Positions 26,972 to 35,887 of a stretch of DNA of 64,000 bases are shown here, piece after piece. The DNA is taken from contig NZ_CP022188.1 of the NCBI RefSeq assembly GCF_003111665.1, forward strand, positions 4,216,001-4,280,000. Reading direction: 5' to 3'. Below the pieces are notes generated by a model that was given only the letters and a program-made list of their open reading frames with translations, searched no databases and was not told the DNA's origin. The translations under genes were made by a program, and so were the position numbers. Position 1 is the first letter of the stretch, and the number at the start of each line of letters is the position of its first letter. Source of the stretch: Parazoarcus communis. GTDB taxonomy: Bacteria > Pseudomonadota > Gammaproteobacteria > Burkholderiales > Rhodocyclaceae.

Positions 26972-27886
26972 ATGTTAGACCTGCGTCTGCAAGCTTTCGA
27001 GGCGGTGCTCAAGGAAGGTGGCTTCGAGCGCGCTGCGCGCCATCTGAATCTGACCCAGTCTGCGGTTTCACAACGGGTGAAGCTGCTCGAGGCCGAGCTC
27101 GGGCAGGCGCTGCTGGTGCGCAGCAAGCCTGTGCAACCCACCCCCGCCGGCCGTCGCCTGCTGCCCTATCTGACCCAGCTCAGGCTCGTCGAGGCCGAGG
27201 CCCAGCGAGCCTTGCGCCCGGGCGCCAAAGGGCAGCCACTGCGCCTGCCGGTCGGGCTCAATGCGGACAGCCTGGCGACGTGGTTCCTGCCCGCGGTCGA
27301 ACACGTGGTGCGGGAAGAGCGCCTGGTGCTCGACTGCGTGGTCGATGACCAGGACCACACCCACACCCTGCTGGCAAACGGCGACGTACTCGGTTGCGTG
27401 AGCACCCGCGCCGACCCGATGCGCGGTTGCGCAGTGATGCGACTCGGCGTGATGCGTTACCTGTGCGTCGCCTCACCCGAATTTCGCGCCAGACACTTTC
27501 CTTCGGGCCTCACCCGGGCAGCACTCGCGCGCGCACCGGCCATCGTCTATGGCCGCAACGACGACATGCACGATCTCTTCCTGCGCAACCAGTTCGGTCT
27601 CGACGTGGGCCACTACCCCTACCACGTCGTCCCCTCATCCGAAGGCTTCGTGGCATTTGCACTGAACGCGCTCGGCTACGGCTTCGTACCCGAAATTCAG
27701 GTCCGCGACGCGCTTGAAGCAGGCAGCCTCGTCGATCTCGCACCCAAGCAGCAGGAAACCGTAGAGTTGTACTGGCACCACTGGCAGGTTCAGTCCTCGG
27801 TGATGGCGCAGTTCTCGCGGGATCTCGTCACCGGCGCCGCACGCGCGCTGGAACTGCCGTCCGTCGATGACACGGCGGCACGCTGA
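26972..27886 (+). CDS. LysR-family regulator, ArgP/LysG type
   Basis: A 304-residue LysR regulator. The N-terminal winged helix (LRLQAFEAVLKEGGFERAARHLNLTQSAVSQRVKLLE) and the rest match ArgP (IciA)/LysG. These proteins sense lysine or arginine and activate a divergent LysE/ArgO exporter, which is exactly the arrangement here. The length is normal. It is likely to bind in the 130-base gap that holds the inverted and direct repeats. Confidence 0.9.
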   Translation: MLDLRLQAFEAVLKEGGFERAARHLNLTQSAVSQRVKLLEAELGQALLVRSKPVQPTPAGRRLLPYLTQLRLVEAEAQRALRPGAKGQPLRLPVGLNADSLATWFLPAVEHVVREERLVLDCVVDDQDHTHTLLANGDVLGCVSTRADPMRGCAVMRLGVMRYLCVASPEFRARHFPSGLTRAALARAPAIVYGRNDDMHDLFLRNQFGLDVGHYPYHVVPSSEGFVAFALNALGYGFVPEIQVRDALEAGSLVDLAPKQQETVELYWHHWQVQSSVMAQFSRDLVTGAARALELPSVDDTAAR

Positions 27887-27908
27887 TCGCAGTTTCCGTG
27901 CGCACAGC

Positions 27909-28889
27909 CTAAGTCCTCGCGCGGTTCGCGAGAGTGACGCCGATCGCCGCCAGCGCACCACCGACGACCATGGATATCAGGATCGTCTCGCCCAGCACCA
28001 GGGCCCCCAGAATGACGCCGAAAGCGGGCACCAGATTGGTAAACACCGCCGCGCGGGACGCGCCGATGGCCTTGATCCCTTCGTAATACCAGACGAAACC
28101 CACGACCGTGCCGAACACCCCAAGGTAGACCATTGAGCCCCACACCTCCCATCCGAATGTGTGCCAGTCACTCGGCCTGAACTCCCACACAGCACCAACG
28201 GACAGAAACACAAGCCCCCACATTGCCGCATACGTCGTGGCCGCGATCGGGCTCAGATCCTTGAGCGCCTTGCGCCCGATCAGCGTGTATGCGGCCCAGT
28301 TCATCACCGCGATGAACATGAGCGTTTCACCTTTTCCGATCGAGCGTCCGAAATCGTATGCCACGGTCAGCAGTTCGCCGCGGGTGATGACGACTGCGGC
28401 ACCCACGAAAGCGATGCCGAAGCCGAGCCATTTGATGCGTCCCAGACGCTCGTGAAACAGGAGACTGGCAAACACGGCCGTCGCAATCGGGTTCAGCGCG
28501 ACCAGCAGGGCCGTCCGCCCTGCCGGCATATGTGAAAGCGCCGCCAGAAAGCAGACGTTGTAAAGAAAGATCCCGGTGAACCCGAGTGCAGCGGTCACCA
28601 GTACCTGCGACCCGCGCAGCCGGGGCAGACCACCTTCAAACTTCCACGCCACGAGCAGCAACAACACCACCGCGATCGCGAACCGCCCTGTTGCCGCCGC
28701 CATCAGCGGCATCTCCTGAGCAAGCACCCGCCCCGCGATGAAGGTGCCGCCCCAGAACAGCGCCACCATCACCAGCTTGACATACACCCACAGGCTGACG
28801 CCTTCAGCAGGCCTTGAGGCAGGCTGTTCGGGGGCCGCCTCGATGGCAATTGCGGGCAGAGGCGAAGGGCATGACACGTCGGTATTCAT
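27909..28889 (-). CDS. EamA/DMT-family transporter
   Basis: A 326-residue membrane protein with ten helices in two EamA repeats, preceded by about 35 polar residues. Recognisable segments are LVMVALFWGGTFIAGRVLA and, in the second repeat, GKGETLMFIAVMNWAAYTLIGRK and VYLGVFGTVVGFVWYYEGIKAIGASRAA. The substrate is unknown; relatives export amino acids or other metabolites. It ends near the ArgP stop (convergent) and follows another EamA gene with a 108-base gap. Confidence 0.85.
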   Translation of the reverse strand: MNTDVSCPSPLPAIAIEAAPEQPASRPAEGVSLWVYVKLVMVALFWGGTFIAGRVLAQEMPLMAAATGRFAIAVVLLLLVAWKFEGGLPRLRGSQVLVTAALGFTGIFLYNVCFLAALSHMPAGRTALLVALNPIATAVFASLLFHERLGRIKWLGFGIAFVGAAVVITRGELLTVAYDFGRSIGKGETLMFIAVMNWAAYTLIGRKALKDLSPIAATTYAAMWGLVFLSVGAVWEFRPSDWHTFGWEVWGSMVYLGVFGTVVGFVWYYEGIKAIGASRAAVFTNLVPAFGVILGALVLGETILISMVVGGALAAIGVTLANRART

Positions 28890-28997
28890 GATCGTACTGA
28901 GATGAATGAAGTCGGAAGCAACTTGGCTAGATCGATATCCTATTACTTATCCCAGCTCGTGAATTCGAGACAGGCAGAAATCTGGCAGCGAAGTCAT

Positions 28998-29924
28998 TCA
29001 GGAGCGGAGCTGCACAAGCTTCAGAACTCTGGCACCAAACATCACCACGAAGAGCGAGAGTCCGATGAATGCGACGCCGATCGCTTGCCACACCCCAATC
29101 GTCTCGCCAAAGGTCAGCATGCCGGCCACGAGGCCGATCACCGGGACACCGAGGCTGAAAGGTGCGACACGATTGGCCGGATGACGCTTCAGTAGGTGGG
29201 TCCATAGCCCGTATGCGGTGATGGTGGCGAGCCAGCCCAGATAGGCCACGCCAAGCCAGCCAGTCACGGACGCATTGGTCCAGTTCGACTGCGCTTCGAC
29301 CGGGTCGAATACCCAGCTCATCATCACGAACGGAACAATCGGTGTCAGGCTCGACCAGACCACGAACTGGAACGGGTTGTACCCCGGGTTGCTGCGCTGC
29401 AGATTGCGCGCGACGATATTCGATACGCCCCACATCGCGGCCGCGCTCAGGGTCAGCACGAAGCCGCTGATGGTCATCTGCGTGGCCGTCACATCATGCG
29501 CGGCGAGGAAGCTCATCGCGAAACACAGCAGCCCCAGACCGGCGAAAACCAGACCACCGGTGAGCTGTCGCGTCAGCCGTTCGTTGAGCAGGAAGAAGGC
29601 AATGATGGTGGTGAAGAACACCTGCGTCTGCATCAGCACCGACGCCAGGGCCGAGCTCATCCCAAGCTCAAAGCCGAGGAACAGCAGTCCGAACTGCCCG
29701 ACGCCCTGAGCCAGACCGTAAGCGGCAAGCCAGCGCCACGGCACCTTGGGCCGGGGGACGAAGAAGATGAGTGGCACGAGCGCAAACACGTAGCGCGCAG
29801 CCCCGAGCTGCCATGGGGTGAAGTCGCGCAGCGCAAGTTTCATGGCCACGAAGTTGAGACCCCAGATCACGACGACCGCAAGCGCTGCCGCCAGATCGCG
29901 ACCACTGAGTGCCTGAGTGTTCAT
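28998..29924 (-). CDS. EamA/DMT-family transporter (second copy)
   Basis: A 308-residue membrane protein with ten helices in two EamA repeats, of the YdcZ/RhaT-like superfamily and closest in look to O-acetylserine/cysteine exporter (EamA) proteins: VVIWGLNFVAMKLALRDFTPWQLGAARY, LLFLGFELGMSSALASVLMQTQVFFT. It is clearly different in sequence from its neighbour at 27909, so this is not a recent duplication. The ATG at 29924 is chosen because it begins the first conserved helix. Confidence 0.85.
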   Translation of the reverse strand: MNTQALSGRDLAAALAVVVIWGLNFVAMKLALRDFTPWQLGAARYVFALVPLIFFVPRPKVPWRWLAAYGLAQGVGQFGLLFLGFELGMSSALASVLMQTQVFFTTIIAFFLLNERLTRQLTGGLVFAGLGLLCFAMSFLAAHDVTATQMTISGFVLTLSAAAMWGVSNIVARNLQRSNPGYNPFQFVVWSSLTPIVPFVMMSWVFDPVEAQSNWTNASVTGWLGVAYLGWLATITAYGLWTHLLKRHPANRVAPFSLGVPVIGLVAGMLTFGETIGVWQAIGVAFIGLSLFVVMFGARVLKLVQLRS

Positions 29925-30342
29925 GTCAGCACCACCGACTGAGAAAGCGTCCGGGCAGGCGCGTCGAACGCAGCGCCATCGGCCGTCCCGTTTTCGTGTA
30001 TCGAGGCGGTGGTTTCGCGGCCGTGCCAGCACGAGCCAAGCCCTGACGCCAGGCGGACGTCGAGCATGTTTTCGACGTGGATCATCGAAATTCCTTCAAA
30101 GCATGGAGATTCAGCAGCAGAAGTGGAACAGGCAGCAGCCGTCCCATCGTATTGCTGGGGATGATAGGGTCACCGGGGCTGCGCGGCTGGATCCAGTCGC
30201 AGAGGGCTATGGGTCCAGAGCAGGGTCCGTCGCGGGGTCCATCACGCGTGCGTGATGGTTTGCGCGGGTTTGCGCGGGTTTGCGCGCCTCGGGCACGGCT
30301 CATTTTACAACCCCGACCCCGGCGCGGGCGGCTGTGTGACGA
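29925..30342. other. 418-bp intergenic region with palindrome and tandem repeats
   Basis: No convincing gene is seen. It holds a near-perfect palindrome (30239-30258) directly joined to three tandem 10-base repeats (30257-30286), described separately. The left part upstream of the EamA gene shows no clear promoter that I can defend. Confidence 0.5.
30239..30286. repeat. 20-bp palindrome followed by three tandem GGTTTGCGCG repeats
   Basis: CCATCACGC and GCGTGATGG flank a central GT (30239-30258). Three exact copies of GGTTTGCGCG follow at 30257-30266, 30267-30276 and 30277-30286. They lie 57 bases beyond the 3' end of the beta-propeller gene. There is no T run for termination. Confidence 0.7.
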
Positions 30343-32352
30343 TCAGCCCCGCATGTGCCGGGCGCTTAAACCGGCCATCAGCGCGCGCGCAAGCACGATC
30401 GTGGCAATCAGCGCGGCGATCCATGCCCACCCGCTTGTCTGCGTCTCGACCACCACGCTGTTGCCCGCCGTTGCGGCGAAGACGCGTCGTGGCTGCGCGG
30501 GATCGACCGCGAGGACGGTAATCGAGGGCAGATCCGCCCCCTTGCTGATGCTCCGCCAGCTCAGGCCGGCGTCGTACGTGCGAAAGATCCGCCCCGACCG
30601 CCCACCGGCATACAGCCTTGTCGAATCTTCCGGGTCGATGGCGACGGCGCGGATGAAGGGATCGGTGAGTCCGGAATTGAGCGCACGCCAGTGTTCGCCA
30701 CCGTCCGCCGAACGAAGGACGCCGCCCCCCTCGGTCGCCGCATAGATGACGGCGGGGCTGATGAGCGGGTCGATTGCTAGTGCCTGTATGTCGGGCTGCT
30801 GCAGCCCGGTGTTGAGCGCCCGCCAGTTCGTCCCGCCCGCTGCCCCTTTGTAAATGCCCTTGCTGGTCGCGACGTAGACCGTGTCGGGAAACAGCGGATC
30901 GAACACGATGTGCTGGATCACCGCGCCGCTGAAATCCGCAAGCGTGTCCCAGTGCTGCCCGCCATCCCGGGTGGCGAAGAGCTGCCCCGCGGCCCCGCCC
31001 GCGAGCATGACACCCGTCGAACGCGGATGCACGGCGAGTGCAAGAAGCGGAGAACCTGCGCCCTGCCCCACCGCCAGCCAGTGCGCGCCCCGGTCGTGAG
31101 ACACCAACACCAGACCGCGCCCGGTCACGGCGTACACCCTTGAACGAAGCACTGGATCAGGCACGACTGCGCTCACCCACGCATCCGGAATGCCGCGCCC
31201 GGCCTCCCACGTGCGCCCGCCATCGACAGACCGGAACGCACCCGAATACCGGCTGCCGACATGAATGACCTGTGGCAGCGCGCCCGTGCCTCCCGGATCG
31301 ATGACCAGCGCTTCGACCTGCACGTTGTGCAGACCACGATTGGCAGCACGCCAGCTCGCGCCAGCGTCGCGCGACATCTCTACACCCGCGAACCTCGTGC
31401 CTGCATGGATGTGCCCAGGCAGGCGTGCGTCGGTGGCGAGCGCCTCAATCGGCGTACCTCTCCGCCATGCTGCGACTGCCTGCCAGCTCCGTGCGCCGTC
31501 GACCGAGCGGAACATCTCGCCCGACTGCGCTCCGGCATGGAGGGTGCCGCCTGACGCCCGCGCCAGCCCGGTCACCATGGCGTCGTCGAGCCCAAGGCTC
31601 GCGTCAGCCCAGGTCTTGCCGTCGTCACGGGAGACAAGAACGCCGTTGCCCGGCAGCGCAACAAGGATCGCACCGGACGCGGGATCGACGAGCACGTCCT
31701 GCACATACCATGTCGGCACACCGACGCCGACCCAGCGCGGTGACCCCGGGCGCAGGCGGTAAAGCCCCGCGCCGGTGCCGGCATAGACGGTGCCGGGCGC
31801 CCGCATGTCCGTCGCCAGCACGTTCACGAAAGCATCGTTCAGTCCCGTGGAATACGCATGCCAGCTTTCACACGCGTCGTCAGAGCGGTAGATCCCGCCA
31901 CCGAAGCTGGCGACCAGCAAGGCGGCAGGATTCGTGGGGTCAATGACGATCGAGCGCAGCGCCGGCACATCGAGGCCGGCATTGCATGCCCGCCAGCTGC
32001 GGCCCCGGTCTGCGCTGCGGAAAACGCCCCTGGAGTCCGTGGCAGCAAAAAGCCGCGAAGGCGTCAGCGCTCCGGCTGCGATATCCACCACCGTCACCCC
32101 CGCCAGACCGGCATTCGCCCGCTGCCAGCTCTGCGCACCGTCGAGCGAACGGAACACGCCCCCTTTCAGTGTGCCCGCATACAGCACCCGCGCATCCAGA
32201 CGATCGAAAGCAATGGTGCGCACCGACCCCCCTTCAGGACCGATGGATGTCCATCCCCCGCTCCACCCGGCACTGCAAGCCCAAAGCACGAACGCCGCCC
32301 AGGCCGCGATGACGAGGCTCGCACCCAGGGGCAGCTCAGAGCGCAAGCTCAT
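30343..32352 (-). CDS. Exported Asp-box (BNR/YCF48-like) beta-propeller protein with C-terminal membrane anchor
   Basis: A 669-residue protein when started at the ATG at 32352, 17 bases inside the upstream gene. A hydrophobic N-terminal signal (about residues 8-27, ending in LWAC, a poor lipobox) precedes thirteen Asp-box turns of the form S-x-D-x-G-x-x-W spaced about 45 residues apart (examples VFRSLDGAQSW, VLVSRDDGKTW, VLRSADGGEHW). This predicts one or two beta-propellers. A hydrophobic helix (WIAALIATIVLARALMAGL) and a short basic tail end the protein. No sialidase catalytic set (Arg triad, Tyr-Glu) is evident. It is likely a surface or periplasmic scaffold or binding protein. It is the last gene of an unrecognised cassette. 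Confidence 0.85.
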   Translation of the reverse strand: MSLRSELPLGASLVIAAWAAFVLWACSAGWSGGWTSIGPEGGSVRTIAFDRLDARVLYAGTLKGGVFRSLDGAQSWQRANAGLAGVTVVDIAAGALTPSRLFAATDSRGVFRSADRGRSWRACNAGLDVPALRSIVIDPTNPAALLVASFGGGIYRSDDACESWHAYSTGLNDAFVNVLATDMRAPGTVYAGTGAGLYRLRPGSPRWVGVGVPTWYVQDVLVDPASGAILVALPGNGVLVSRDDGKTWADASLGLDDAMVTGLARASGGTLHAGAQSGEMFRSVDGARSWQAVAAWRRGTPIEALATDARLPGHIHAGTRFAGVEMSRDAGASWRAANRGLHNVQVEALVIDPGGTGALPQVIHVGSRYSGAFRSVDGGRTWEAGRGIPDAWVSAVVPDPVLRSRVYAVTGRGLVLVSHDRGAHWLAVGQGAGSPLLALAVHPRSTGVMLAGGAAGQLFATRDGGQHWDTLADFSGAVIQHIVFDPLFPDTVYVATSKGIYKGAAGGTNWRALNTGLQQPDIQALAIDPLISPAVIYAATEGGGVLRSADGGEHWRALNSGLTDPFIRAVAIDPEDSTRLYAGGRSGRIFRTYDAGLSWRSISKGADLPSITVLAVDPAQPRRVFAATAGNSVVVETQTSGWAWIAALIATIVLARALMAGLSARHMRG

Positions 32353-33100
32353 GGATGAACACACCGACGTCATCGGCGAGCTTCTTCCTGATCTGCAGCG
32401 CAACCGGGGCATGCGCGGCGAGATCGAGCGAGCAGCGGTAAATGCTTGCGCCGTAGCGGGTCGTACGCCGGTCGAACACATGCTTCAGCAGCTGAGTGAC
32501 CCGCAGCCCGGTATGGAAATGAATGCAGATGAGCGTCGTTTCGATGCGCTGGGCGAGTTGGGAGCAGGTCCCGACATGAAAGCAGCCCGCATCGCTCGAG
32601 TGGCTGCTCTGGTCAAACACCGCAGGCACCCTGTGCCGGGCCGATGCAAGGGTGGCGTCGGCTGCACGCTGTTCGGCGGCACTCGCATTCATCTGCAGCA
32701 GGGCCAGCCCAAGCTCGCCAACGGTGAAGCGTTCGAGTACGGGTGGTGCGCAGTCGAGCACTTCTACCGTCCACCCGACGTTCTGCATCACGAGCAGATA
32801 GAAGCGGTGCCAGTGGTCGAAATCACGCTCGCGGTCGAAACGCTCGTCCGCGCCAAGCTGCGCAAAGAGCAAGGCATCCAGCACATCGGCCCGTGCCGCC
32901 TGATCGACCCCGGCGACAAAGGAGACAAGACTGCCCTTCGCAACGTAAGCCGTCTGTTCCCCGCTGCCGCCGTCGGCCGTCATCCCCCGCATGGCCGGCA
33001 GCAGGTGCCCGCTGAAGGCACGTCCCACATGCACCTGGGCTGGCGGAGCAAGCGGCAGGCTGTCGACGAAGGCGATCTGTCCCTGAGTGTCGATTCGCAA
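32336..33100 (-). CDS. Unknown cassette protein, paralogue 3 (W-x10-VGW)
   Basis: I do not recognise this 254-residue soluble protein. It starts at TTG 33100 with GGGAG upstream; no ATG fits well. W97-x10-V108-G109-W110 repeats the W-x10-[LV]GW pattern of its two neighbours. The C-terminus (ASIYRCSL ... IRKKLADDVGVFIHEL) matches the C-terminus of the 262-residue protein (VSIYKDQK ... KLEQKMRDHVAAYVEDL). It has no signal peptide. It overlaps the beta-propeller gene by 17 bases, so the two are coupled. Confidence 0.75.
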   Translation of the reverse strand: MRIDTQGQIAFVDSLPLAPPAQVHVGRAFSGHLLPAMRGMTADGGSGEQTAYVAKGSLVSFVAGVDQAARADVLDALLFAQLGADERFDRERDFDHWHRFYLLVMQNVGWTVEVLDCAPPVLERFTVGELGLALLQMNASAAEQRAADATLASARHRVPAVFDQSSHSSDAGCFHVGTCSQLAQRIETTLICIHFHTGLRVTQLLKHVFDRRTTRYGASIYRCSLDLAAHAPVALQIRKKLADDVGVFIHELAL

Positions 33101-33150
33101 CGGTTCTCGCTCCCATCGTTAGCGCACGCCGGACCGGGCGTCGGGGTCGG

Positions 33151-33789
33151 TCAGCGTCGGTTCGCAGCGTCCTCCAGCTCCCGGTAGCGGCGCAGCAACA
33201 CCGGCCGGACGCTTTCGAACATCAGCATGTTGAGCCTGGCCACCCAGATGGCAAGCCGGAACGCGTGACGCGCCGGCGCTTGCGCAGCCTGCACCTCCGG
33301 CAGTAGCGCAGGCGCGGGCGACTCGCGTGCCTCGGGCGGCAGCGCCACGAGCAGGATTGAGGTCAGCAGGGGCGATCCGTTCGCATCCGCTTCCACGAGC
33401 CCGACCCAGCACGGCCTGTGCGGCCAGTCGTCCAGCGCCTGTAGCTTTCCGGTCAGCCCGCGGACCAGAGGATGATCGCCAAGCGCCTGCCTCAGGATGC
33501 GCCTCGCAGCCCCTTCCTGCGTCTCATCGGGCACCTCGTACTCGGTCTGCCAGGCACGCTCGACCGTCACCCAGCCCAGCTTCGACAGGGTCTTCTCGCA
33601 GGTATCGAGCCAATCGTCGGGCCGCCCGTCGATGGACACGCCGGCATGGGCCGCATGCGCTTCAGCCGCCCAGCTCGTCAGCGTCACCGCATCCCGGATC
33701 TCGTCGGATACGTCGGTGCCGAACGCGAAGATCAGACCGTCGGAGACGCGGACCGCACGTTGCGACTCGAGAAAGCATTCTGCGGTCAT
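33151..33789 (-). CDS. Unknown cassette protein, paralogue 2 (W-x10-LGW)
   Basis: I do not recognise this 212-residue soluble protein. ATG 33789 has AGGA just upstream; a TTG one codon earlier is also open. W60-x10-L71-G72-W73 gives the pattern shared with both neighbours, and an acidic helix (DEIRDAVTLTSWAAEAHA) sits at the same place before it. The C-terminal third differs: a hydrophobic helical part with a proline/alanine linker and a basic end (RPVLLRRYRELEDAANRR). It lies 50 bases before paralogue 3. Confidence 0.72.
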   Translation of the reverse strand: MTAECFLESQRAVRVSDGLIFAFGTDVSDEIRDAVTLTSWAAEAHAAHAGVSIDGRPDDWLDTCEKTLSKLGWVTVERAWQTEYEVPDETQEGAARRILRQALGDHPLVRGLTGKLQALDDWPHRPCWVGLVEADANGSPLLTSILLVALPPEARESPAPALLPEVQAAQAPARHAFRLAIWVARLNMLMFESVRPVLLRRYRELEDAANRR

Positions 33790-33894
33790 CAAGTCCTCAC
33801 GCCCGACCGTTCGCCAGGCGCGAGCACCGTGTGGGCGCTGCTTGCAGCCAGTCGCGTGGTGTGAGCCGGGCGCAGCAGGCCCGTCCGGGATGGT

Positions 33895-34683
33895 CTAGAA
33901 GCCAAGGTCCAGGTCTTCGACGTAAGCGGCGACATGGTCGCGCATCTTCTGCTCCAGCTTGTCGCGCGCGCCCTTGGCGTAATAGTCCTGATTGAAGGTC
34001 GCCACCTTCTGATCCTTGTAGATGGACACATCGGAGCTCTTCCAGTTGAACCACAGCACCGTGGTGTCACGCGTCTTGAAGTCCAGCGCAAACGCGCCGA
34101 AGGCCAGCGACAGCGACTCGTTCTCCTTGCTCGCCACGCCGAGGAGAAACTTCCCGGCCTTGTCGCTCATGGTGGAGTTGTTGAACAGCTTGATACGGTT
34201 TCCGTCCCGCGGCAGCTTGCCGATGGCATCAATCGCAGCCTTCGCGATCGCCGCCCCGTTCTGCGATGCCACAGCCGTCAGCACCTCGATGATCACGGCA
34301 TCCACCGACAGCCCCTGCGAGGCCGCCTTGTACTTCTCCCAGCTGAACGACATCACCCAGCCCAGGTTGGACATCACCTTGGAATAGTTCGCGAACCATG
34401 CCTGCATGTTCTCGAACGACTGGTTGTCGGGCACGACGATGTCGGAATTGAGCTGTGCGGCCAGCGTGGTGTACTCGATGTCCTGCTTGTCCTGCCCGGA
34501 GAGATTCCCCGAGAACGCAGTCACCTGCCCCTTGATGAGGGCTGCAGTGGGTTTGTCTGTTTCAGCGCTCAGGGGCGCGCCAAGAATGGCGGCACGTTTG
34601 GACTGACGCCCGAGCATTCTTGCGTCGGCTTCAATGTCCGGAATCTGAAGGGACATCACGTACTGGTCGGAATCCTGTGTCAT
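33895..34683 (-). CDS. Unknown cassette protein, paralogue 1 (W-x10-LGW)
   Basis: I do not recognise this 262-residue soluble protein. ATG 34683 follows GGAGAG. W96-x10-L107-G108-W109 is the shared motif. Residues 130-160 are alanine-rich helix, and residues 170-225 look like beta strands (SLSLAFGAFALDFKTRDTTVLWFNW). The C-terminus is a charged helix. It is less GC-biased in amino acid make-up (more Lys, Asn, Ser) than its neighbours. First gene of the cassette, probably produced in the highest amount. The 191-base gap upstream, to nirH, holds no promoter I can defend. Confidence 0.78.
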   Translation of the reverse strand: MTQDSDQYVMSLQIPDIEADARMLGRQSKRAAILGAPLSAETDKPTAALIKGQVTAFSGNLSGQDKQDIEYTTLAAQLNSDIVVPDNQSFENMQAWFANYSKVMSNLGWVMSFSWEKYKAASQGLSVDAVIIEVLTAVASQNGAAIAKAAIDAIGKLPRDGNRIKLFNNSTMSDKAGKFLLGVASKENESLSLAFGAFALDFKTRDTTVLWFNWKSSDVSIYKDQKVATFNQDYYAKGARDKLEQKMRDHVAAYVEDLDLGF

Positions 34684-34874
34684 CTGGCTCTCCGTTAAGT
34701 GATTCAGGGGCTGATCGACAATGTTCGACGTAACGCGCTCAACAGCGGAGGTCGACAGCGGCGTCCTGACAGTCTAGTTCAATCACCGGGCATTGAAAGT
34801 CCGAGGGGAGATGCGCCTGCGATGTGCTGGCGGACCACGGCCGCCATGCCGCGCGTCATCCGCACCACCGGCCA

Positions 34875-35393
34875 CTAGCTCAGCCTGATGCCGGTCTTCT
34901 TGAGAATCGCCGTGGAAAAAAGGACATCGTGCGCGCGACACGCGCATGGAAAGCGGGTGTGGATCAGCGCCGCGACTTCGTCGACACGCTCGAGTGCGGC
35001 CTCTCGGCTGCCTGCGTGCACCATCGCAAACAGGTTGTACGGCCAGTCGGGCAACTGGCGCGGCCGGCGGTAGCAATGGGTGATGAAACCGAGCGCCCCC
35101 ACCAGCTCGCCGACTTCATCCACCAGCGCGTCGTCGATATCCCATACGGTCATGCCGTTTGCGGTATAGCCGATGGCGTAGTGATTGGGCACTGCGCCGA
35201 TACGCCTGATCGCACCGCTGGACAGCATCGCCGCGAGACGTTCGCGCACCACGGCTTCGGTGCAGCCAAGCTGGCTGGCGAGCTCGGCATAGGGACGCGG
35301 CACCAGCGGCAAGCCCTGCTGGGTGGCGAGTACCAGGCGACGATCCAGTTCGTCGCCTCCCGCATCGACACCGCTCACCGATTCGTTCGTCAT
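34875..35393 (-). CDS. nirH: NirH, siroheme decarboxylase subunit
   Basis: A 172-residue protein of the AsnC/Lrp-like NirDLGH family, which decarboxylates siroheme to didecarboxysiroheme for heme d1. The N-terminal helix-turn-helix-like part (PRPYAELASQLGCTEAVVRERLAAML) and the CYRRPRQLPDWPYNLFAMVHAG signature are of the NirL/NirH type. ATG 35393 overlaps the nirG stop (ATGA). It ends the nirCFDLGH operon. The longer frame upstream lies inside nirG. Confidence 0.9.
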   Translation of the reverse strand: MTNESVSGVDAGGDELDRRLVLATQQGLPLVPRPYAELASQLGCTEAVVRERLAAMLSSGAIRRIGAVPNHYAIGYTANGMTVWDIDDALVDEVGELVGALGFITHCYRRPRQLPDWPYNLFAMVHAGSREAALERVDEVAALIHTRFPCACRAHDVLFSTAILKKTGIRLS

Positions 35394-35887
35394 CAGGCCT
35401 CCAGCCTCATTTCGACGAAGTACTCCCTTTCCTTGGGAAACAGATGTACCGGCAAGCCGGTAAGCGTCTCGATGCGCGCCGCCGCATCCGCGATGCCCTC
35501 GGGGCTTGCAGTTGCAAGCACGAACCACATGTTGAAGGCATGCGTGCGGCGGTAGTTGTGCGCCACGGCCGGCAAGGAATTGACGGCGTCCACCACCCGC
35601 TCCCAGTCGGCCTCGGGCACCGCCATCGCCGCCAGACAGAAGGCACCGCCCATGCGCTCGATCTGGAACATCGGTCCGAAGCGGGTCAGCACGCGGTCTT
35701 CGAGCAGACTGTTCAGGCGCGCGATCACTTCGTCCTCGCTCAGGCCAAGCATCGCCCCGACGGCTGCATACGGTTGTTCCACCAGCGGAAACTCACCCTG
35801 CAGTGCGTTGATCAGCTGGCGGTCAACGGCGTCGGGTTCACGGCTGGCAGCGATACCACGTGCCCCGCGCGCCGTATGTTCAGCCAT
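35393..35887 (-). CDS. nirG: NirG, siroheme decarboxylase subunit
   Basis: A 164-residue Lrp-like protein of the NirD/NirG type, with AVAHNYRRTHAFNMWFVLAT as the family signature (histidines and arginine likely at the siroheme site). It works with NirH, and NirD with NirL, in siroheme decarboxylation. ATG 35887 overlaps the nirDL stop by 8 bases and begins the protein with a short polar extension. Tight overlaps on both sides show translational coupling. Confidence 0.9.
   Translation of the reverse strand: MAEHTARGARGIAASREPDAVDRQLINALQGEFPLVEQPYAAVGAMLGLSEDEVIARLNSLLEDRVLTRFGPMFQIERMGGAFCLAAMAVPEADWERVVDAVNSLPAVAHNYRRTHAFNMWFVLATASPEGIADAAARIETLTGLPVHLFPKEREYFVEMRLEA

Noticed and set aside
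27909..29924. Recent tandem duplication of EamA genes
   Set aside because: The two proteins share the fold but differ strongly in sequence, so they are unrelated paralogues placed together.
30257..30286. CRISPR-like repeats
   Set aside because: The three 10-base copies are directly adjacent, with no spacers and no cas genes nearby.
30343..32352. Sialidase
   Set aside because: Asp boxes alone do not make a sialidase; the catalytic Arg triad and Tyr/Glu pair are not visible.
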